Numbered from the stretch's first letter, positions 10,300-24,599 are shown. The stretch: 64,000 nt of DNA from Kappaphycus alvarezii (GCA_002205965.3 NADL03000629.1:1674001-1738000), one strand, 5' to 3'. Numbers and translations: made by a program. The notes: generated from the sequence alone by a model not told the origin.

Positions 10300-12265
10300 T
10301 GGATGGTAAGGTCAGGTACAGTAGGAGCCTATGTCCCAGAGGGGGGGACATGAGGTGGCCAAGGAATTCGGTGAATGAGTCCGCCGCATCAGGGTGGTAC
10401 CCAACAAGACCATACTGTGGCAACCCCTCATTGCGAATGTACACCTTTGGTAGCCCGCCTCCCTTCCTGTTTCCTCTGCTGTCGATTCTGCGGGGCTCTG
10501 GACCGAGCTTGCACTCGCGTCAACAAGTACCGCCATAGCGGGTGAGTCAACGGCCATCGACACCGGACCCTCACCCTGTTTCCACTCTTCCATTGGCAAC
10601 GCTGGCGCACTGTCTGTTCTAGTGCAGCTTTGTTATTCACCTGACTCTTTCCCGGTTGACCGTCTTCAACGTCGCTTGTCAAGTCGATGACTTCGACTGC
10701 TTGTTTCTTGCCTTCTGGTGACTTCTCGCGAGGGACCAGAATACGAGGTCGGATCACTGAAGGCACAGCTGCTGCGGTAGGAGTTACCATCGGCGAGCGC
10801 GGGAGGGGAACTGATGCGAGCACCCTTGGTGGAACCGCTGGAGTTGTTTGCACTGGACTGGTACGAATTAGTACCATCTTTAGCGAAGTCTTGGTAGCTT
10901 GGGGAGGCGTGGAGACAGTACCCGCTGGTGATTCCGAGTTGTGCCTTGTCTCGGTGTGGTACACCGCTGGTGTTGGAGTCGATACAGGAGTTTCCTAGTT
11001 AGACATACCCGCGTCTGTGAGGGTGCGCGGAGGACAGGCTTCTTTTGATGATTCATTCGCGTTACTGGGAAAGGCTTGCGCATTGGAGTTCTCATCTTGG
11101 CGCGCCACCCTCTGTTGTCGTGCCTCCACTTCCTCCAGCACCTCATCAGCCCAGGGGTCATACCACAAATAGTCGCCACCCGCCGTGGTGCGGCCTGGAC
11201 AGTACGGACTCCGATCGTTCGTAGGCCTTTGACGATTTTTTCGGGCAGGCTTGACCACGCTGTACAGTCAATGACTATTGAGATGCCCGTCCAATCTTCA
11301 TAACCATCGTCGCCCAAGTACAGGCGCAAGGTTGGTTCCCCCAACACTTGAAGCACAAAGCGCACGCGGGATGGGACCAAACACACACGGAAGTTATTGT
11401 ATGCCTCCCATATAACGAACTTGGCGATCGGTAGCGACCATCCACTGCAGTGTGGAACCCACAGGGCTGATGCAGGTTCTACAATTACTTTTGAGCCGCG
11501 ATACGCGAAGATGGGAGGGAGTTCGCACCATAAGCCCCAGGGAACTTCCCATTCGGCCCACCGCTGCGGTACCGGAACAAAGCGATTCGCAAATCTTCCG
11601 GTCGGCGATTCTCAGCCTCCGGCTGGTGCCACATGATGAAGCACTCGTACTTCGTCCTCATTCGACGCTCAAAGCGCACTGTGTTAGACTAGAATGATCA
11701 GGCCGCCTTCTTGCTCATTAGGTATTCGTGGGAAGCTGTTGGGAATTTCATAGGACCGCGCGCACATGGAAATCTGCTTTCACGCCAGCGCGAGTCTATT
11801 CATTGGTTGTAGACTCCAACGCAAGAAATGCTTCAGCTTAATATTCTTCGATGGGCAATCGAGGCCAATACAAGTCTAGAAGCGACGCAAATAGGCCAAC
11901 AAACTCTTGAATGCCCATAAGGTTTATCTTGTCCGCGATCCGCGCCACTTGATCACTCCGACGAAGCGGACGGGCATGGAGAGGTTCCCAACGGCGATTT
12001 CGCCAGTAGCGATGATAAGTCCTAAGATCGGCCACGTAAATGGCCTCGCGATGCTGCCACTCAAATGATGACAGCGCACGCAACGGGATCCCACCGGAAG
12101 CATCCAACGCCCACGCTTGGTATGGCCGTAATATTCGATGAACCTGGAGTCCAAAAGGAGCGCTCTGTCAAACCATGGGCATCGCCCAAATAGCAACGCA
12201 TAAGTCCGCAGGTCGCAACTTTCGAGCTCTTGATGATAAGGAAAGCGTTTGGAGGATGAAGCCAT
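10300..12265 (-). pseudogene. Unrecognised broken coding block with SUMO-interaction-like motif
   Basis: The minus strand shows protein-like segments in several frames. They start at an ATG at 12265 (MASSSKRFPYHQELES) and pass through a segment with SSFEWQHREAIYVADLRTY (about 12060), one with FVLQVLGEPTLRLYLG (about 11350), an acidic/basic segment with YDPWADEVLEEVEARQQ (about 11170) and a Pro/Ser/Thr-rich segment. In the last, VEVIDLTSD followed by acidic residues (10671-10697) fits a SUMO-interacting motif. I do not recognise the family. It could be the gag of a retroelement, since it sits between retroelement fossils, or a host nuclear protein. It is broken in several places and is treated as a fossil. 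Confidence 0.4.
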
Positions 12266-12269
12266 TGTG

Positions 12270-13930
12270 GTGGGACAACACTGCCCACGGCGATACCGTT
12301 TGCGAGGTATTGTATTAATGAGTGCGGAGCGAGCGAATGTGAAGATTACTGATGATTGTGTACAACAGTTGGTGAGAATGGTTGGAGCAAGAAGTTCGAT
12401 TCTGTAGCTCTCCGACAATTTCGGTGTCACAGGAATTGAACATGAACACGCCAAGTGGCGACGCCAACTGCTGCTTAAATATTGCCGCAGCCGTTGACCG
12501 ATGAACTGATGAGAGACTATATACCACTGACGTAGCGAAGTTAAATGGACTGACGGAAATTTTCGCGCGGGAAGTACACCCGCGATTTTTTGTCTTGCCC
12601 ACCCTTGTGGCACCTTGCACAGTGTGCAGCCGTGCCCCAAAAAGTGAAAGACAAAACAGGGAAAACAATTACACCTCCGATTTTGGCGATAAGGCTTGCT
12701 TGCGTTAACGTTTGCATGATACATACGTCTGCTCTCGAAAGTTCTGACTTGCTGTGATCTTACTGGAACACACTGATGTGTGCTCAGAATGGGGATATGT
12801 AGTGCAAAGGGCAACCCTGCATACCCATAAGGAGATGTTCGACTATAAATTGCTCGAATTTTGAGATCCTTATTTGACTAACTATCTGTCACCCACAGCT
12901 GCTGACAGCTGCACCCTGTAAGGCTAACGGCCACTGGCCATGGAATTTGCCCCGATAGGGCCGTGACGACCTCAATGAGTGCCCCTGATTTGTTCCGGGC
13001 CACGCCCGCCCATTGGGCCAAGTGCTCTGTCTAATGATTATTAACTTATCGCCGCCAAGGCTTGATATTAACGGATTAGGGCTAACTTTACTTAGGGTTA
13101 ACTAGGACTTCGGTAACTTTTGGATAGCTAACTAGTATTTATTCCTGTCTCTAGAGTCTTTTGGCTATACACTAAAGAGGGCACCCCGGTGCAGGCTCTG
13201 GAAATAGCCCCCACCTTTCGTTTTCGTCGAAGCCCTTCGTCAGTGACGACCGTGGCTATTACTGTTTCTATCTCACCCGGGTTTCCTTTGCATAACCTCG
13301 GGTTATACCCGTTTTCAAGGCTTCGTGACGCGTTGGCGCTATTGTGGCTCAGCGTCTACGTACAAGTGGAGCTACCGTACGGAGTATCCGTATCGTATTC
13401 TTGGCGCTTTCGTGGATCAGCGTCTACATACAAGTGGAACCGCCCACCGTTGTGTCGTAGGAGGACACTCTCTCCGCGCATCTCCCGTGGAGTCCCAAGG
13501 CTCGACACAGTCGCTCTAGCAGGAGATACTCCTTCCAGCCTGTTGGCTCTCGTGACTCGTAGCAGTCACACCCCAAACACATTGGGACACGGTCCGGCCT
13601 TAGAACCCGGGAGTAATACTGCTAATCCTCAGTCGCCAAGCGTCTTCTCCGCTCTACCAACCATTGTCTGTTCGGTACAAGGTGATAATCGTCCGTGAAG
13701 AGACACCCGTGGATCATCGTTGACGACATTGAAGCTACTGGATTGCAAGATCCTTAAAGAGCAAGCTGGTCTCGAACGCCAGATAGATGTGTGTGGTTCC
13801 GTATTGCCTGAGACTTATCCAGACGAAGACTGGCTCAGTCCCGTAGCACGCATTGCACTACACTATGCATTTCTGAACTAGAGACCGAATGTAATTATAT
13901 CTAATATCCACTTGTTTATTTCTCCGGAAG
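12270..13930. other. Non-coding flank, possibly LTR or leader
   Basis: This lies upstream (minus-strand sense) of the block at 10300-12265. The 12270-12840 part is open in one minus frame but without a motif. 12880-13130 is GC-rich with few features. 13180-13700 contains a two-unit repeat and a 169-codon plus frame that I regard as chance. No terminal repeat could be paired. Confidence 0.3.
13333..13440. repeat. Two-unit direct repeat, 68-bp period
   Basis: Units start at 13333 and 13401. The first 40 bases of each (TTGGCGCTATTGTGGCTCAG and TTGGCGCTTTCGTGGATCAG, then CGTCTAC, TACAAGTGGA) differ at about six positions. The stretch between them is not repeated. Confidence 0.7.
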
Positions 13931-13949
13931 TCGGAGATGTCTTTCCCAC

Positions 13950-16900
13950 CTAATATATCCTATATTTTCTTAGAAAATAGTTTTGGGCTGCTTCTGTTCT
14001 ATTCCGAGTACTGCAGTAAATTTCGAAGCCAAAAAACTTCATTTCCAGCGATAGATAGGCTAAAATACTCTGCTCAGTAGTTTACAACGTGATAGACTTT
14101 TGCTTGATGCTTTTCCAAGCAATGGGCTCCCCATCTAAGATATGACATATCCACTGATGGATTCCCCGTCTGCTTCTGATGCCAGTCAGCATCTGCGTAG
14201 GCTTCTACGCAAATTTGTTCGTACTTAAACTGAGAACAAAATTTGACGTTCCCTTATATACCTAAAAATTCGCGTAACACCTGAACCCTGTCAGTGAACT
14301 GGTATAGGTTGGCTGACATGCCGACTTATGATATTAATGCGTTTCCGAGACCTAGCACGCCCTGGTGCTGCGATATAGACTGCTTCCGATGGCCCACCTG
14401 TATGGTATGTTAGAAATCTCTGTCCTCTCTGCATCTTTAGGAGGTTGCTTGATTGTCAATTCATGTAGCATTGAAGGATTCATCAGAGTACTAACTGCTT
14501 TGCAGTCTTGCATGCTGAATTTTTCCAAAAACGTTTTCGTATACCCTGACTCTAATAGATAGTAGTCACATTTATGTATTTTTCAATTTTTACGTTGAAG
14601 AAATAGCTCAAGGTCCCAAATCCTTAATTTGAATGAATATATAAGCTGATACTTGAGATTTTAAGCAGCTTCGTTGATCGAGATATAATTGGTATGTCAT
14701 CAACATAGACGATGATAATGGCAAGTCCTATTCGTTCTTGTACATGAATGTGCTTTCAGTATATGGTACTGGCTTAATTCAAATTTTAATTAATTTAGCT
14801 TTAAAATAAAAATAACATATTTGTGGCTTGCTTTAAGACATATATGCTTCTCTTCAACTTGCACACGTGATTGGAAAATTTTGGTTCTCAAATCCTCGAG
14901 GTATTGACATGTATATATCCTCAGAAAGTTCCTCAAAAATTCGCCAGTGATATCCATATGATGTACTTGGGCATTCTGTCCACCAGCGATGAAGCGCTGT
15001 ACGTATTGTAGTAGATTCAAGGGTGGATTGAGGTATTCTCAACTTTACGTTGCAAACGTCCGAGAGCTACTAATCTAGCTTGTAATTTGAAATAGTGTGG
15101 TCAGGATTTCTTTTGATTCGTAGCACAAATTTCGAAGGTAGAAAATTCACTCCCATCGGCCTTGGAGCATTTCCGAGGTGCCTTTCTATTTGAGTTTCTA
15201 GTTCGTTACACAGCCGTCATCCAGATGGCTAATCGAGCTTGTCACGTGCTTCCTTCTAGTCACTGTAGTGGCTGCAAAAATGTTTTTCTGAACCTTACTA
15301 CGGCTTGAGTAGGAGACCTTCGTCTTAAGTTTGTAGCTCCAGGGGCAATGACTTCATTCGCTTGAACCTGTGAAGGCAGTGGAAAATTCTCGAGACTAAA
15401 GCCTTCAATGGATATGTTTTCTAATGAATTGGATTCCCCATTATTGCTCTGTTGCTGCGGATGTTTTTCAAAAACTGAGAAGTGGTCCGAATCTCTCATT
15501 AAATCAAAAGTGTCCTTTGGTTCATTTTCAATATTATGAGTGCAGGATCAGTCAATGGGTAGCCCGAAAAACGTTCTCATTAAACTTACAGTGCCTTATA
15601 ATAGGAATTTGCTGATTTCTAGGATTGAAAACTCTGTACACGTTTGTCCCCTTTTCCCATTAGCAGCATTGGATGTGCACGTTCGTCTAGTTTGATACTC
15701 TGTGATTTAACGTTCGTAACATAAGCTTCAGAGCCGAATTTTTTTATGCTACGTAGGTCAGGAGTTTTTCTAGTAAGAGCTTGATAATCTCTTGTTTCAA
15801 CATTAATTTGATTCTGGTGTATAAACTTTTGTATATGATCGGCTTGCATTAATGCCTCTCCCAGAACTGAGAAGTAAGTTTGCCTGCACAACATAGCGCG
15901 TACCCTTTCCATAAGAGTTCGATTCAATCTCTCAGACACTCCGTTTGACTGAGGATTATACGCAGCAGTAAAACGGTGTTGAATTACGTTCAGGCAGCAG
16001 AAGTTCTGGAACTTCTTATTTTAAATTCCCCACAATGTCTGTGTGTAATGTTTTGGTCCAAATACCATGTTTGAGTTTTGAGTAAATTGTAGAACATAGT
16101 GAATGCTCCATATGAATCACTCTTCTTCCTTAGGAGGTTCACTCAGACATGTCTAGACGCAAATCGGTAAAAGTAATGAAATATTTAGCTTCGCTCAAGT
16201 GAGATTGGGCAACGGCCCGCATATGACGGGGAACAAAATGTCTCCCACTGTCCCACTGAATGATTACCAGTACGCAGTATTCCCTTGTAACTACTTCCTG
16301 TTTGTTTTCCTTCAGTGCACGGTTTACAGTGCACTACGTCTATTTGATCACGTAGGCGTATCTATCTGACATTATCGTTCACATCCATGCCGGAGATGGT
16401 TTTGGAACTGAGATGTCCAAGCCTCCTGTGCCAAACACTGGTGCGGTGAGATTCTGCTATTCTGGTACCCGAATTAGTATTCAATTGGAAACATATAGTC
16501 AATCATTATTAATCGAATTAATTACAACTGACTTGTTGGTCCTGTTGTCGAAGAGATTAAACATTCCACGTTCCGAAATATCTGTTAAGTCATTTTGGTA
16601 AAGGGCACTTACCGAGATTAAATTAATTCCAAGCCCTGGTACATAGACAAAGCTGTTTAGACGGATCCATTTCTTCTGATTGTAAACATCATCACATAGC
16701 ATAAAATCTATTGTAAACACTTTTGTACCTGTAAAACGCTTTCATCCCCAAGGGACACCTGGTTAACATACGGTTCTAATGGTTGAAATAATTTATTACT
16801 GTGACACATTGATGTGTCGCTCCGCTATCCACAATAAATTGCGCAGCACTGAACGACTTATGAACCATTTTGGTGAGAATTTCTTTTGCAAGAGCAAGGC

Positions 16901-17770
16901 TGGGCTTTGGATTATTAGGATAGGATCCTTCCTTTGTATTATATTTCTTTCTATGTGTAACTTTTTGGTTCCTTTTACCGTTGCTAGAAGTATACTAATT
17001 TCTATGGAGCCTTTGAGCTCCATAATGTGTCTGATTAAGTGTGCTTTTGTATTTGCAGTTATAATAACCAATTCTTTGATATTTTTGTACCTATTGTTAC
17101 TGGCGAAGACTACACTTGCTCCTGAAGAAGAGCTTTGGCTTTCAAATTTTTCCTTATATTCATCAATAAATCTTGTAGTGACAGATTCCCAAGTAGTATT
17201 AGCTTCTTCCATCGTCCTGATGGCAGCAATAGTAGAGAGAAATTCCTCACACTCCTTTAGTGAAGCTAGTAAAATTGATACTTGTAGGAGATCATTAATG
17301 TTTGACCCGCGTTTTCTAGCGTGGTGAATGAGGTTTCCAAATCAGCAATGGACTCGCTTAGGCCCTCTCTGGAATTGTGGTCTTTGAGAATATTTAGTTA
17401 AGAATTATTAGCTTTTTGCTAATTGTCTTGGCCGCATATCTAGCCGAACGTTTATGCCACATCACTTTGGAGTTCCTTAGAAAATATTTGAACTACTTTC
17501 ACTGGCTTGTCCCGAAGAGACAAAATCATAAGTGCGGACGATTTTTTCAGCCTCTTATCAAAGCTAGCCAGAAGTTCGGAGGCCTTTTCCGTTTCATTAC
17601 TCGGCCTAACTTCTTCTCCTGTAACAATTGACGAAAAATGTTTAGTTACTAAAACAGCTTTAATTCTTAATTTTCAGAGATGGAAACTTTGAGTGGCCTT
17701 CCCATTGAATTTGAAAGTGGTAATTTGTCATCTTTGTCTTCAATAATCGCGATGCTACAACTGAAAGAAC
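13950..17770 (-). mobile_element. Ty1/copia fossil, nearly full coding length
   Basis: On the minus strand, in the order expected for copia: a gag-like region (about 17770-16800, with SVTTRFIDEYKEKFESQSSS and further upstream ELLASFDKR); a protease/gag-pre-integrase part (16720-16500, FVYVPGLGINLISVSALY); integrase (about 16350-15600, SERLNRTLMERVRAML); a linker rich in Ser, Asn and Glu (15500-15260); reverse transcriptase (about 15040-14300, with VHHMDITGEFL and the active-site block VYVDDI near 14700); and RNase H (about 14250-13980, YADADWHQKQTGN). It is broken at many points and old. I did not find its LTRs. Its lineage is different from the copia element in segments B and B'. Confidence 0.85.
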
Positions 17771-20700
17771 GAAACGTTACTCAAAATGAAGCTTTAATCA
17801 GATATAGTATATATTTATTTTATGAATGTTTTTTTCTTTTAGCTCGTGAATGTAGTCATGCATTTATTCCCCTGGCCGTGTAAGATAAAACCATCTCAAG
17901 CTCTACTCGAATTAAGTCTGAATCAATTGTAATTAGTCGCGATCAATAAAACACATAGACTTGTCAATTAAGTGACGTAACTTGATAAAAAAAATGATTA
18001 CAAGAACAAAAGATATATCTAATTGACAGAAGGTTCCCTGTCACTTGGTCAATTTGATTCAGTCTCAGTCAACATTTTGTAATGGAGGCGATTACTACGA
18101 GACTTAATATGCTGAAGGAGAGATTGATGGTGATAATGTGAGGCAGGAGTATTCATGACGGTTTCTGAAGCGAGCAGAGGCCCTTTGACTGATGAAGAAA
18201 GTGTTTCCCAATGGTCTATTCGTTTTTGCCATGAATGTGATCTGGAAACAGACTAAAATTTGATGAGAAAGAGTGTGCAATACTCGATAATTTTATAAGG
18301 CGTTCTGCAAGTGTAAGCAAAGTTCTACAGGGAGAATAGTAAAAAAATTAATAGCGAATACAAAGATACTTTCTTCATGGTGTCCTTCCTATTCAATTTT
18401 ACTGCACTACATCTAGTCAGTACTTATATGATTTCAGGTCGTACTGAGAACGTTGGAAAGGATGAATTCTACGCGAATGGTAGCTGGCCAACGGCGCAAT
18501 AATTTGAGATCGTGCGAATAAAAGTTATCCCTCTTGGCAATACAGTACAGCTGTATGCCAGAAAACGTGTTGCATGAAAATCTTTCGATTCGTGATAACT
18601 GTACAGCACAGAGTAAAGTACAGTTGTACAAATTGCATCGCACCAGAGAGTGTGACATCCGTAAGCCCTAAAGTACTGTAAATTACTGCACGCCAATTTA
18701 CCCACACACCGGAATTCGCTGTAAGCGGTACACCTTCATGTACTGTACTCTATAACTCATTCATTCACTTTTACAAATAGGTTGATCGAACTACAAGCAT
18801 GAGAGACCGGTAGGCACTCGACAATGTTCCGACATGTTTGGCATCAAAACATTCACTGAGAAGAAGTGGTTGATAAAGAAAGGCTAAGTATTCAAGATAA
18901 AATAGATTCTGGAGCTTTTAGCGAGTAATTAATGGGTGATGTAGGTATTGCAAGTCAGAGCAGGATCATGCTTTTTAGGTCCCCTAAATTTAGTCGACTT
19001 TCATTTCTACGAAAATCGAATAAAAAGTATTCGATCGTTCTCATACCATAATAGTATTTTTATGTATTTGATCTCGTGACAACTATTCTAAAAATGGTAA
19101 CAAGTGTGTTTTCATCAACTGAAATATACTGTAGGGCTTCAGGAGTGTTAATTTACGAATTTTTCAAGTGCTAATTGATAAAGTTAGTTATGAAGCACGC
19201 CCGGAAAATATTGAGTAATAAAAAACAGCTCAAAATGTTGTAATCATTGCGCTGGAATTCATGAAAGAGGTTATAATCACGGAAGCAAATTAATCCGTTT
19301 TTGCAATACATGTTGGGAGTATGGATGCACTAAACTCTTGATAGTGAGTTCCATCGGTTCCTAATGACTCAAAAAGTGATTGGTACCTTTTTTTGTGACT
19401 GATACGCAAAAGATGGCGGAACCTTAGATAATTACTAGAAATACTCTAGTACCTTTCCATCTACTTGATGACTAAAAAATTATCAGAAACAACGTTAAAT
19501 ATCATTCTTTCATACATATATGAAAACTGTGATTTTCGTCATAAATTTGCCATTCACATCATTATCGTCCTAAAACTTATTCTAATTATTTCATTCAATA
19601 ACGATTTATGAACGCTTAATTTGGCCCTTGGAAATTTTTTTGTTCGAATCTCATGGACAAAATATTAAGACAAAAACAGTTATCTCTCTTTGTGTGTTAT
19701 CAAATTACAATTTTACAAGAGAGTAAACTATTTTACCTTTAATACGATATTAAAATTCTCAAAAATGCACAAAACTTTGCGAAAAAGCCGCTTAAATATT
19801 AGTACATCAGTTACTGAAAGTAAACTCTCATCAAAGGCTGAATATTTTCCGCTTCAATCTTTTTTATAGAATTACCGTAATGAAATCGGAAAAAGCCAAA
19901 TCTTGACCTTCTACATATTGAAACCCATTAAATCCCCTCATGTCATATAGAGGACCGAAAATTATGAAAAACATGCAATTTTCCATGGAAAATAGTTCTA
20001 CGCGACAAAACACTTTGACCAAAATTGTAAGTCAAACCCAGAATATTTCTCTCCAGACCAAATTTACATTGCGGAAATGCAAAGAGATATTTTTCTAATG
20101 AAAATTAGAGAAATTCCCACAAAATGACCAGGGCCACCGCCGGATGAAAATAGGAAATCAGTGCCAATTTTCACAAATGATTGAAAATCACCCGAAATTT
20201 CCCAGCCAATACTGTTATCTACGTGAATGAAGGTATGAGAGAAGATAGTTTCGCTTTTCTAGTTGACTGAATTTCCTTGATGATTTATGCGAATTCTCCG
20301 AATAGAATTAGAGCATCAAACTACTGAATTCCGAACAGAATGGCTATCAAATATGGGCAAATTATTCAGAACTAACTTCTTCTATTAACGAGTCGAAAGA
20401 AAACCATTCAGATATAGTTTCGACCAAAACAGCCTCAATTAATGGACTGACGCCAACAAGGGGTAGGTTTATTCTGAACACATGAACGTTATGAAGTAAT
20501 AAACCCGTAGCACTTAACTTATTCAAATTTTAACTACTCTTGCATTAAGGTTAAAAGGATTTAATGCAGTGGCAATGTTGAAAAGATCAATGCTGGAGTT
20601 GAAAAGGGTGCCTGAAAACATATCTTAAGATACTTAATTCATAATTGAAAGCGTGCACAGAACGTACCTAGATTTATTAATCATGTCATGATTAATTCTT

Positions 20701-23700
20701 TCATGTAAGAATTCAATAATAAATCAACAAAATTTTCTTCTAAGGTTAAATTTTTAGTACTGCTCTTTAGTGATTTCGCACACTAATGTAGCTTTTTTAT
20801 TGTTTGAGTATATTACTGGATAAATTTTTTTAAACACTTCCACACAGTCTTTACAAATTTTCCTCGTTTATTTTACGGGAACTTCTATATGCTTATTCGT
20901 CAGGTATCGTAAGGAGGTTTTATTATGACGCCATTTGGTACTGACTGTGGCATACTGCTAGGTAGGAATATAGTCAGCAAGTTTATATATCATAGACATG
21001 GAGCCTGAAATAGGTTCCAACTAACTGCAAATAAATGCATCTGAACTGACTTCGTGTTTTCCAAATCTAAAATTTAATTTTAAATCCATTTAGACCGCTG
21101 CTCATTTTCCTATGACAATATTTAGAGTGAGAGAAGTATAGTTTCCATGTGAACAGTTATTTGCCGTTATTGTGTCAAAAATGACGATGCGCTGTCATTT
21201 GTGACATCCTGTCCCTGTCCACATGAAAAATGTGTAAATAATTTTTGAATTTTTTTGGTCCATATATCTCTTTTTTTATCTGTACTAATTTCATTGCTTG
21301 TAAAAGGACATCATGAAATATTTTTCTGACCGGTTCAATAAATTAAACGTTTTGTTCGTTATGCTAAAAAACATCGCTAGTGCTGAAATACACTTATCGT
21401 GTAGCTTTGAAATATAATGAATTTCATGCCAATGACGTGACCCAAAAACTATTCGCACAAACTCTTCCTTATTTTACGACCTACTGTGTAATATTCTGCT
21501 GCTTATAAAAACTGCTTATTATTAAAAACATTAGCCCTTTACTTGTCCTTACATGAGGACATTTTCCATATACATAGGGATATGTAGTATCATCACCTCG
21601 AGTCGTACAGAATGAGCTCCAAGACTCAGATAGGGTTACCAGGTTAGGCAAATGGGCTGTCCACATTCCCTTCCTTATTGGTGTATCGATTTCGTATATT
21701 TCTCTGCACAGGAGCATATTATAATATCTGGGATTACTAGATTCATTGAAACGAAAATTTTATAATAATGCGCACGACATATCATGGTATTGATTTTGGA
21801 GGTGACAAAAAAATTCATCTAATGCGGAGAGCCAGTCCATATATACCCGTTTCGTCGGCCTTTATTTTTCCTCCTATTCTGAGAATTTTTAAAGAGGTAG
21901 AGAGGGTCTCGATGAGGTGGAGTAATGAAATTACATTGATATAAACATTATCTTTGAATATTGGTCCATTACGTGGTACCAGTAAAACAAATTTCCAAAT
22001 GTGTCCAGAAGCTACTGCGTATTTTCGTACCCTAGGTGTACTCTAATCACACTTCTTCACCGATTAGAGGCTTTAGAGGAAAACTGCTTTATCTGAAAGC
22101 TAGATAAACATTTTCAGCATTATAACAGCTCTCTAACGTCCGTAAAAGATAAGATGGCCCACAGGACATGTTCAGATCATATTGTTCCCGTATGACCATA
22201 TATGGCAGTACGGTTCCTCGATATCGATTCCCTACCAGAGTTACTAGGGCGTAAAAGCCTCACAAATACCTCACAAATATCATCGAGTTTATAGGAACAA
22301 ACCGCTTTGTGGAAACATGGGACGCCATCTGCGTTTAAGGATATCGATTTGTTTGTTTCGATGGGTTTGGAGAGATTTGTGGTAGGACTGAGAGCACTCG
22401 AAGGTCACATAGGCTGAAAAAATAATAGATGTTTTGTATGATTTCATAACATAAAATGTCAACGAGATACGGTTGAAATTAATATTTTTTCCATAGAAAC
22501 ACCCTAGGAGTGTGAGTGTTGTGAACTGAATCCAATGCGTCTAAAGCAGAGATTCAAAAGATTCTAAAGCAGAACCGTATCTCACATAACCTGTCTATAG
22601 AAACCTTTACGTAGTAAATATACCTAAAGAAAGTTACCAATGTCTACTAATATTAGTAGAAGAGACGGGCTTTTCTGAAGGACACCTATTCTTGGAATGT
22701 AAAATTTTTTCTGTAGAAAAACCCTAAAAACAATTATGGTTCATTATAGCTGGCCCAATTACTTCGAGACTTCCATTGTCGACCTCAATTCACTTTTCAA
22801 ATGACGGACCAACATTTGAGGTAACGATTTAATCATACGCAAAGTTACAAACAGTTAGTTTTAGTAAGAATTCTCCCTTCGGGACGGTAACTTCACATGC
22901 AAAGAACCCGACGAGATGTACGTAAGACATTAACTTCACTTTAATTCCTCTTTAAGTCTCCTGGAGCTATATTGATATCATCATGAGCGTTATCCGCCGT
23001 TTGGCTAATATTTTTAAGTTAAATGATAATTAGATTATTTTGGATTTTGCCCTTCCCCGAGCGTGGATCTTATATCCGCGATAATGTGTGAAATTATTTC
23101 CTCGAAATCAATATATTTGATATAAAGTTCTTCACTTTTTCCCATCCCTGTGTCTTTTTTCTTTCTTCGGTTCCCTCACCTTTTTCGGTTTATTTCACAG
23201 TATTTTATCAATTTTCCAAGTTCATTTCTTCTAAACTAGCTCTGATTCTGTATCTTATTTGTAATTATATCGTTTTGTGACAACGGAGGACCGTCGATCC
23301 TTGTCACTAACTTTTCAATAGTTTTTCCTATACATTTACATGAGATGCTTCTCATAACATCTTTTTCGGAAATAATTGAAAAAGGAATGGCTTAAGCTTG
23401 CCGTTATACTTGAAAATCCGCAAATGCGAAAATAAATGAGTACTATCTTTTGCTCCCTATCTCTCTCTCATTGGGTTATCTTACGTCTGTATTTTTTTAT
23501 ATATTTTCCTTCCTAAATTTCATAATTTTTATCATACCATACTCCTTTGTTTGTTAACCTAACCGTAGATATTTGTAATCCGTATTTTTAGTATGTTATC
23601 ATCTCGTGAAGTATGCTTAGGTCCCTAATAACTACTTAAGATGACGAAAGTCAACTCAATGGTTACTTTTGGAGTCCTTGTTATTACCAGAGGCTGTAGA

Positions 23701-24590
23701 TAACGAAATAGAATAACGTTTTCAATATAAAGCATGTATAAAAATAATCCATAAAATAGTGCTACAGACAAAGTTTCATTTTTGCGGATTGGCCGCACAA
23801 TTTCCCTTTCAGGACCTGAAATTGACACTAAAACAAATAGGTACCATTTCATCACCTTGTTCGAATTGGCCCGCGTGACAGAACGGTAAAGCCGAAAAGT
23901 ATGGCAACTATGGTTTGGTTTCAATTAGATATAGAAATGAAACCTGAATATACTCCTATTGCAAATACATTATATAAATGCACTGCTGCATCGACTTTAG
24001 TTCTGGTCTCAGGTTTCTAGGCTTCAAGAAAAATATTGTGTTAAATCTGCCTATTGCTAGCATAAATTGTAGCTGAAAATCAAACCGCCCTTCTCATATC
24101 GAAATAAAAGCAAAATTTTGCTTTCCATGCCTCTTCCTCTTTGATAAGATTAAGCTGTCCTCTAATAACAGTTTTTCCATAAGAAGAAAATCTACTTTCC
24201 GGTACATTGATAGTCAACGACACGTATAAAGTAGTGTATGACCGGGTTAGACTACACTTAATTTTCAATATCGCAGAAGTATGTGTATGAGTATTGTTAA
24301 TATGTTGAGACATGTGATAAATGATTAGGATTTACAATGATATATAAAAATTGCAGAAATACATATGTATTTGTATACTGTATGTTTTTTAAATTTGCAG
24401 TGTATAAACGAGTGGAACTATATTTGTCTTTCACATACTGCAAAAGTTTGTCAAGATGCACAGTTATCATCGTTCACGTAATACAGAGTACGACTAAGTT
24501 TTACTGTACCTCAGATTTCCATACATTTCAGTAACGTATCTTAAACTGTACATGTTTTCATGGCATGGAGAACCATATATATGATCCCTC
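17770..24590. other. AT-rich interval without recognisable genes
   Basis: This 6.8 kb stretch is markedly AT-rich compared with the segments around it. I see no frame with a recognisable domain on either strand. The longest frames are below 100 codons and isolated (for example 21481-21717 and 23625-23924, both minus). No tandem repeat, no LTR pair and no RNA gene was found. It may be very old transposon remains or simply intergenic DNA. Confidence 0.5.
18540..18745. repeat. GTACAGTA-type cluster inside X
   Basis: Words such as TACAGTACAGCTGTA, CTGTACAGCACAG and AAGTACAGTTGTACA occur within 200 bases. It resembles the clusters of module M in word use but is not a copy of any of them. This suggests that such clusters are spread in this genome. 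Confidence 0.5.
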
Positions 24591-24599
24591 TATTACCAA

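Noticed and set aside
12270-12814. N-terminal extension of a 296-codon minus frame
   Set aside because: The protein-like part begins at the ATG at 12265; upstream the composition is not protein-like and the first codon is not ATG.
13189-13698. 169-codon plus-strand frame
   Set aside because: It runs through a two-unit direct repeat, is rich in Arg, Ser and Pro as GC-rich non-coding DNA often is, and has no motif.
19640-19662. GTTCGAATCTC, resembling a tRNA T-loop
   Set aside because: No matching acceptor stem, D-arm or anticodon arm could be placed around it.
21481-21717. Isolated 78-codon minus frame
   Set aside because: No motif, no neighbour and no second copy; expected by chance in several kb of AT-rich DNA.
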